Shown here piece after piece: positions 60,200-64,000 of a DNA stretch of 64,000 nt. The first letter of the stretch is position 1. Every line of letters starts with the position of its first letter. The position numbers were made by a program, and so were the translations under genes. The notes beneath the pieces are model-generated. The model was not told where the DNA came from and made no database searches. It worked only from the letters and a program-made list of their open reading frames with translations. This DNA is from Castor canadensis (Eukaryota; Chordata; Mammalia; Rodentia; Castoridae), in NCBI RefSeq assembly GCF_047511655.1, contig NC_133389.1, forward strand, positions 153,651,973 to 153,715,972, written 5' to 3'.

Positions 60200-60634
60200 C
60201 TCATCCCTGGAGCAAACAGCGTAAGGTAGAAATGTGTCAAAAACATATGTCTTATTCCTCATGTGGGTTTTGGTAGATCCTGTTACCCCCCAAAACTATT
60301 GACCAGGAGATACTTCCAAACAAAGTGTTCAGAAAAAGAAAAGGCTTTGTCTCTTTAGCTTGCTTTGTTGGAACCAGAATAAAGGTCAGAGTTTTCCTCT
60401 ATCTTGGTAATCATCAATAATCCATGAATTAGACGTTTCACCTCCATAAGAAATTTCTCCCCTTCAGCCATTGACATCGATAAAGTGACACTCCCTTGCC
60501 TTGATGGGAAGTGTGACACTACAACAACTCCCACAAAACCACTTCCTTTTCAACAAATAGAAAACAACTGAGAACATGACTTCACTGTTGCCTTTGAATG
60601 CAGGAGGAGAGGGTGGCATCTGTTACCGGCAAAC
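60200..60634 (+). promoter_or_regulatory. ICOS promoter region and 5' UTR
   Basis: Sequence just upstream of the ICOS ATG; the transcription start cannot be fixed by eye. The last part (GGTGGCATCTGTTACCGGCAAAC, up to 60634) is probably 5' UTR, since CTGGCAAAC also precedes the human start. Candidate sites are NFAT/ETS-like TTTTCC (60392-60397) and ACTTCC (60541-60546), a RUNX-like AACCAC just before the latter, and T-box-like GTGTGACA near 60511-60518. T-bet, GATA3 and NFAT control of ICOS is known from other mammals; the sites here are unproven. Confidence 0.5.
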
Positions 60635-60692
60635 ATGAAGTCAGACCTCTGGTATTTCTTTGTCTTCTGCTTCCAAATTGAAGTTTTAACAG
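60635..60692 (+). CDS. ICOS: ICOS, coding exon 1 (signal peptide)
   Basis: First coding exon of the inducible T-cell costimulator, a CD28/CTLA4-family receptor on activated T cells that binds ICOSLG and signals through PI3K. ATG 60635 (A at -3) opens MKSDLWYFFVFCFQIEVLT plus one base of the next Gly codon. A GTGGGT donor follows at 60693, giving the phase-1 junction known for this family's leader exon. Human ICOS begins MKSGLWYFFLFCLRIKVLTG, so most residues match, and the exon ends at the same codon. The residues form a short charged N end and a hydrophobic core, as expected for a secretory signal. The IgV, transmembrane and cytoplasmic exons lie beyond 64000. By synteny CTLA4 should lie to the left, outside the window. 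Too short for strong statistics, but the length, start, splice phase and synteny-like spacing agree. Confidence 0.93.
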
Positions 60693-61800
60693 GTGGGTGG
60701 CATATTGAATATTTCTTATCAAGTTATAATTCAAATGAACATTAAGAAGAATCAAAAGTGGAAAAATTAGGCACCAAATAGAAAATGATTTTGTTTTTTG
60801 AAGGCAGGGACAATTTCAGAACAGCCTAAGCACATGGCTAAGGTCACTGTGTCACCCATGTCAGTGTGGATGGCTTTGAGTTTGTATTGCTGCCTTTGAT
60901 ACTGTGTCTTAACATGAAAAAACATGTTTCAACAGACCATTAAATTTTTAAATTACCTGCTTGGAGTTACCTGTCAGTGGATAAAGTAGAAGAGTAGCTT
61001 ACTGTTCTCAGAGAAAGATGAAAGGCAAAATGACTTGTCAGCAGAATGGAAATTAAGTAGCCCTGGCATTTGGTTTGGGAATTCTATGGTAGAAAATAAA
61101 ATGAAAGGACTTTGAAAAGAAGGATTTTGATTTTAATCTTACCTGGATGGTCCATTGTGTGGAATGCATAGGCTGTCATGGAGTTTTTATTGATGCTAAG
61201 TAGCAGGTCCCTTGAGAGACCAAGGAGGAGTGGGTAATTAAAAATACTCATCAGATTCCAGAATTAAAAATCATTCTGGAATCTTTGATTCTTTCTCTTG
61301 AATGGTATGTATCAGATTATTTGTGAATAGTTCAAATCAGGCTGCCTATAATGTAAATTAATACATGTGTTTCTTCTGCTTCTCATTCTGTGCATTTTTA
61401 TATTATTTTTCTTTTCTCTTTTACTCTGTGTCTTGTTCTTGAGGCCAGGATAAGTGAAGTGAAGTTATATTGAACAGGGGATTTCCATTAATAGAAAAAG
61501 TGAAGGCAGAACTTTTAGAAAGTATAATCATTTCTAGAAATGCATTTTTCAGTGGTACCAAGCAATAGACGTTAGTTTTTCTCTCCAAAAAATATCACAA
61601 CTAAAATTGGATTGATCCAATATGTGATCCTGCGCTGTCTCAAAGTTCCTTGAATGCTCTTAGGTAAACAGGAATGAGGAAAGGAGGGTCTACTTGGACT
61701 AAGTCCCAACAGCAGATGCTGCCTGATTTTTTTTAAGTATGCCTTTTCTCCAACCTCATAGCATCCTGTAGCAGCATAAGCAATATACGAATAGCTCTGG

Positions 61801-62520
61801 AATGAAATTCATTCATTCATTCACTAACTCATCCATTCATTCATGCAGCATTGAGCCCTTGCTACACAGAAGGTGCTAGGCTAGCTGCTGTATGTCCAAG
61901 GATGAACAGCCCCAATCACTCACTGCCTGCTCTCCCAAAACTGAGTGCTACAGAGAGAAATACCAATCAAACAGTCCTATGAATTGATAATTATAGAGAA
62001 AACTCTGTTGTATGAGAGAATATACTACAGAATCTGACCAGATGGGGTGAGTGTGTAGCTGGGGATTGGAGAACAGGGTTCATTAAAGTCTTTTCTGTGC
62101 AAATGATGCTTGAGTTGAGATTTGGAGGACAAGTAGTTATCAATGGGGAGACTAGTATGAAAGTGGAGAACATTCTGTAGCATGGAAAAGTAAGTGCAAA
62201 GCACCTGTAGAAGGAAGGAAGGAAGGAAGGAAGGGAGGGAGGGAGGAAGACAGGAAAGAAGGGAGGGAGGAGGGAGAAAGGGAAGGAGGGAGGAGAGAAG
62301 AAAGGAAGGAAGGAAGGAAGGAAGGAAGGAAGGAAGGAAGGAAGGAAGGAAGGAACGAAGGTGAGAGGACTGGATGAAGGCAGGTGTGCCTGATCACAGA
62401 ATAGGAAGAGGTTGAGGCTGGGACAAGATGAGGCTGGTAAGGAAAGCAGAGGCCAGACCACTCAGACCACAAGGACCATTTTCAATATTTTGGATTTCCT
62501 TCTGAGAATGTTTGTATAAA
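61801..62520 (-). repeat. L2 LINE relic with internal (GGAA)n
   Basis: Antisense L2 3' end (CATTCATTCATTCACTAACT; TTGAGCCCTTGCTACACAGA; GAAGGTGCTAGGCTAGCTGC), then body (GATGCTTGAGTTGAGATTTG; AAGTGCAAAGCACCTGTAG). After the microsatellite comes AGAGGCCAGACCACTCAGAC. The order matches one continuous L2. Confidence 0.75.
62211..62360. repeat. (GGAA)n / purine microsatellite
   Basis: About 150 bp of GGAA, GGGA and GAAA units, with the purest run at 62304-62354. GGAA is the ETS core, so long arrays can bind ETS factors. Confidence 0.97.
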
Positions 62521-62947
62521 CCATTGCAGAGTTCATTTCTACTGCCAAAAAGCATTCCAAAGTGACAAACCCAATGCAGTTATGGTGGTAGTATTGCACT
62601 CAAGAGTTTCGAATTAGCATTTTTGTTATTTCTATAGAAGGATGGATCCAGCCTGTTGTCAGACAGCTGATGAATAAGTTATACTTCTGGAATAATATTC
62701 ATCTGAGATTTTAAGTGAACAAAAACAGTATTCACTCTCATCATGCAGAAAACCATGCTATGTGGAATGCAATACCATTTTCTAATCTGACAGGTGGTAA
62801 AATTGAGGCACGAATTTCTAAAAGGTGATAATTAGTATACTAACAATAATTATATTCAAAATACCACCATAATGCATATATCCAGTGACTCTTGTTTTAA
62901 AAGCACTAAACTCAAAGTTCAAATAAACTAAGCTCTTGTAGGTTCCC

Positions 62948-63269
62948 CCACAGCCTGGTATTGGGGATTGGACTCGGGATCATCGTTGCTAGGCTAGTGC
63001 TCTGCGACTTGAGGCATGCTTCTAGTCCTTTCGCTTTAAATTTGTTTTTCAGATAATGTCTCCCGCTAACTTTGCCCCAGCTGACCTCTCTAACTCCTCT
63101 ACCTCAGTCTCCCATGCAGCTGGTACCACATGCATGCATGAACCATGCCCAGCTTGTTTTTGAGTTAAGGTCTCAGTATCTTTTGCTTAGGCTGGTTTTG
63201 GACCAGAATCCTCCTGTTGTTGAACCCTCAGTAGATGGGATTATAGGTATGAAATACCACACCCAGCCT
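62948..63269 (-). repeat. Composite B1-ID SINE, diverged
   Basis: ID-like unit (GTATTGGGGATTGGACTCGG; ATCATCGTTGCTAGGC) then two B1-like parts (CTCAGTCTCCCATGCAGCTG and TTGCTTAGGCTGGTTTTGGA; GATGGGATTATAGGTATGAA). It is longer than the usual dimer, possibly a trimer or two overlapping insertions. Confidence 0.75.
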
Positions 63270-63299
63270 CACTGTCATATTTTTAATCTTTACAACTCT

Positions 63300-63460
63300 G
63301 TAGGTTTTCTCATGTCACAAAGATGTAGGTATTTCTTTTAGTCAATAGCTGAAGAAAGAATCTCAGACCAGAAAAGGATACATGATTTGTTTTACAGTAG
63401 TTAATGGCAGAACCACAATTAGAACCCCAATGTATTTGACTCCAACATCTACATTCTTTC
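63300..63460 (-). repeat. MIR SINE relic
   Basis: Antisense MIR, diverged: AGTCAATAGCTGAAGAAAGA, ACAGTAGTTAATGGCAGAAC, CACAATTAGAACCCCAATGT, TGACTCCAACATCTACATTC. Confidence 0.65.
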
Positions 63461-63690
63461 AAACTGGAAATAGCAAGAGCTATAACATAAATCTTATGGT
63501 AGAGAAATTCTAGTCAATTTTGTTATTTCATTGGTGAATAAGGATTCCCAGTCTTCCACAGATCTCAGTGTAAAATTTAACAAAGTTTTATTCTTTGAAT
63601 GATTATGGAAGAGTATGACGCTCTTCCTTATAGAATCATTTGGGGAAAATGTGAATCCTTGACTGGGTTTATTTCATTTTTTAATTTATT

Positions 63691-63850
63691 TTTGGTGGGA
63701 CTGGGATTTGAACTCAGGGCTTCATGCTTGCAAAGCAGTCAGTCTACCACTTGAGTCATAACTCCAGTCCATTTTGCTCTGGTTATTTTGGAGATGTGAT
63801 CTCATGAATGGTCTCAAATTATGATTCTCCTGTTCTCAGCCTCCAAAGTA
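63691..63850 (-). repeat. Composite B1-ID SINE
   Basis: ID-like unit (TTGGTGGGACTGGGATTTGA; ACTCAGGGCTTCATGCTTGC; CTACCACTTGAGTCATAAC) followed by a decayed B1-like unit (TTTTGGAGATGTGATCTCAT; GATTCTCCTGTTCTCAGCCT). Confidence 0.85.
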
Positions 63851-64000
63851 TGTTATCAGTTCCCGATAGTCCCCAGAGCTCAGAGAGAAGACTGTGGAGA
63901 TGAGTGTAACTGAGCATCTCTGGGTCTCTCAGGCCTCTGCAGCTATATCTGGAAGTACAGCCCTCTAGTATTGATGCAGCATTGAAAAAAGATTGCCAAT

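Larger units (their letters stand above)
60693..64000 (+). other. ICOS: ICOS intron 1 (5' part)
   Basis: From the GT donor to the end of the window. No second exon (IgV domain) is visible, which fits the long first intron of ICOS in other mammals. It contains an L2 relic with a (GGAA)n expansion, two composite SINEs and a MIR. Confidence 0.8.

Noticed and set aside
61991-62472. 156- and 106-codon minus frames with SFLPSFLPS repeats
   Set aside because: Translation of the (GGAA)n microsatellite complement; not a gene.

Overview
This window is mammalian nuclear DNA, almost certainly from a rodent. The evidence is B1 (7SL-derived) SINEs, tRNA-Ala/ID-like SINEs, composite B1-ID dimers, MIR and L2 relics, MLT2 LTR fossils and a young L1 family. 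The SINE type points to the squirrel/beaver/kangaroo-rat side of the rodents rather than mouse or rat. A beaver-like (Castorimorpha) genome is my best guess, but that is inference.

The one functional host gene I recognise is ICOS, plus strand, at the right end. Its first coding exon (60635-60692) encodes the signal peptide start MKSDLWYFFVFCFQIEVLTG, followed by a GT donor; the rest of the window is intron 1. By mammalian synteny (CD28-CTLA4-ICOS, with CTLA4 and ICOS tens of kb apart), positions 1 to about 60000 should be the CTLA4-ICOS intergenic region. No CTLA4 exon was found.

Layout: 1-5300 holds a 5'-truncated L1 with an apparent 3' transduction (2219-3291) and an SBDS processed pseudogene (3914-5283, minus). 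5300-26400 is mostly old sequence with MIR, L2, MER5A, MER20, MLT2 and ancient L1 pieces, plus a repeat-poor stretch (about 23830-25040) with a CRE-like and a CTCF-like motif. 26440-33170 is a nest: two young truncated L1s sit inside two different ancient L1s. 37206-44240 is a full-length L1 with 5' UTR, uninterrupted ORF1 (400 aa) and ORF2 (1272 aa), G-rich 3' UTR, poly(A) tail and perfect 13-bp target-site duplications. A truncated close relative lies just downstream (45015-45720). 46000-60000 is repeat-rich intergenic DNA, and 60200-64000 is the ICOS promoter, exon 1 and part of intron 1.

The standout is the full-length L1. All catalytic residues I could check are present, its 5' UTR keeps many CpGs, and its 3' end nearly matches two other local copies. 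It belongs to a recently, and possibly still, active lineage. I see no bacterial-type system, CRISPR array or clearly new gene family.
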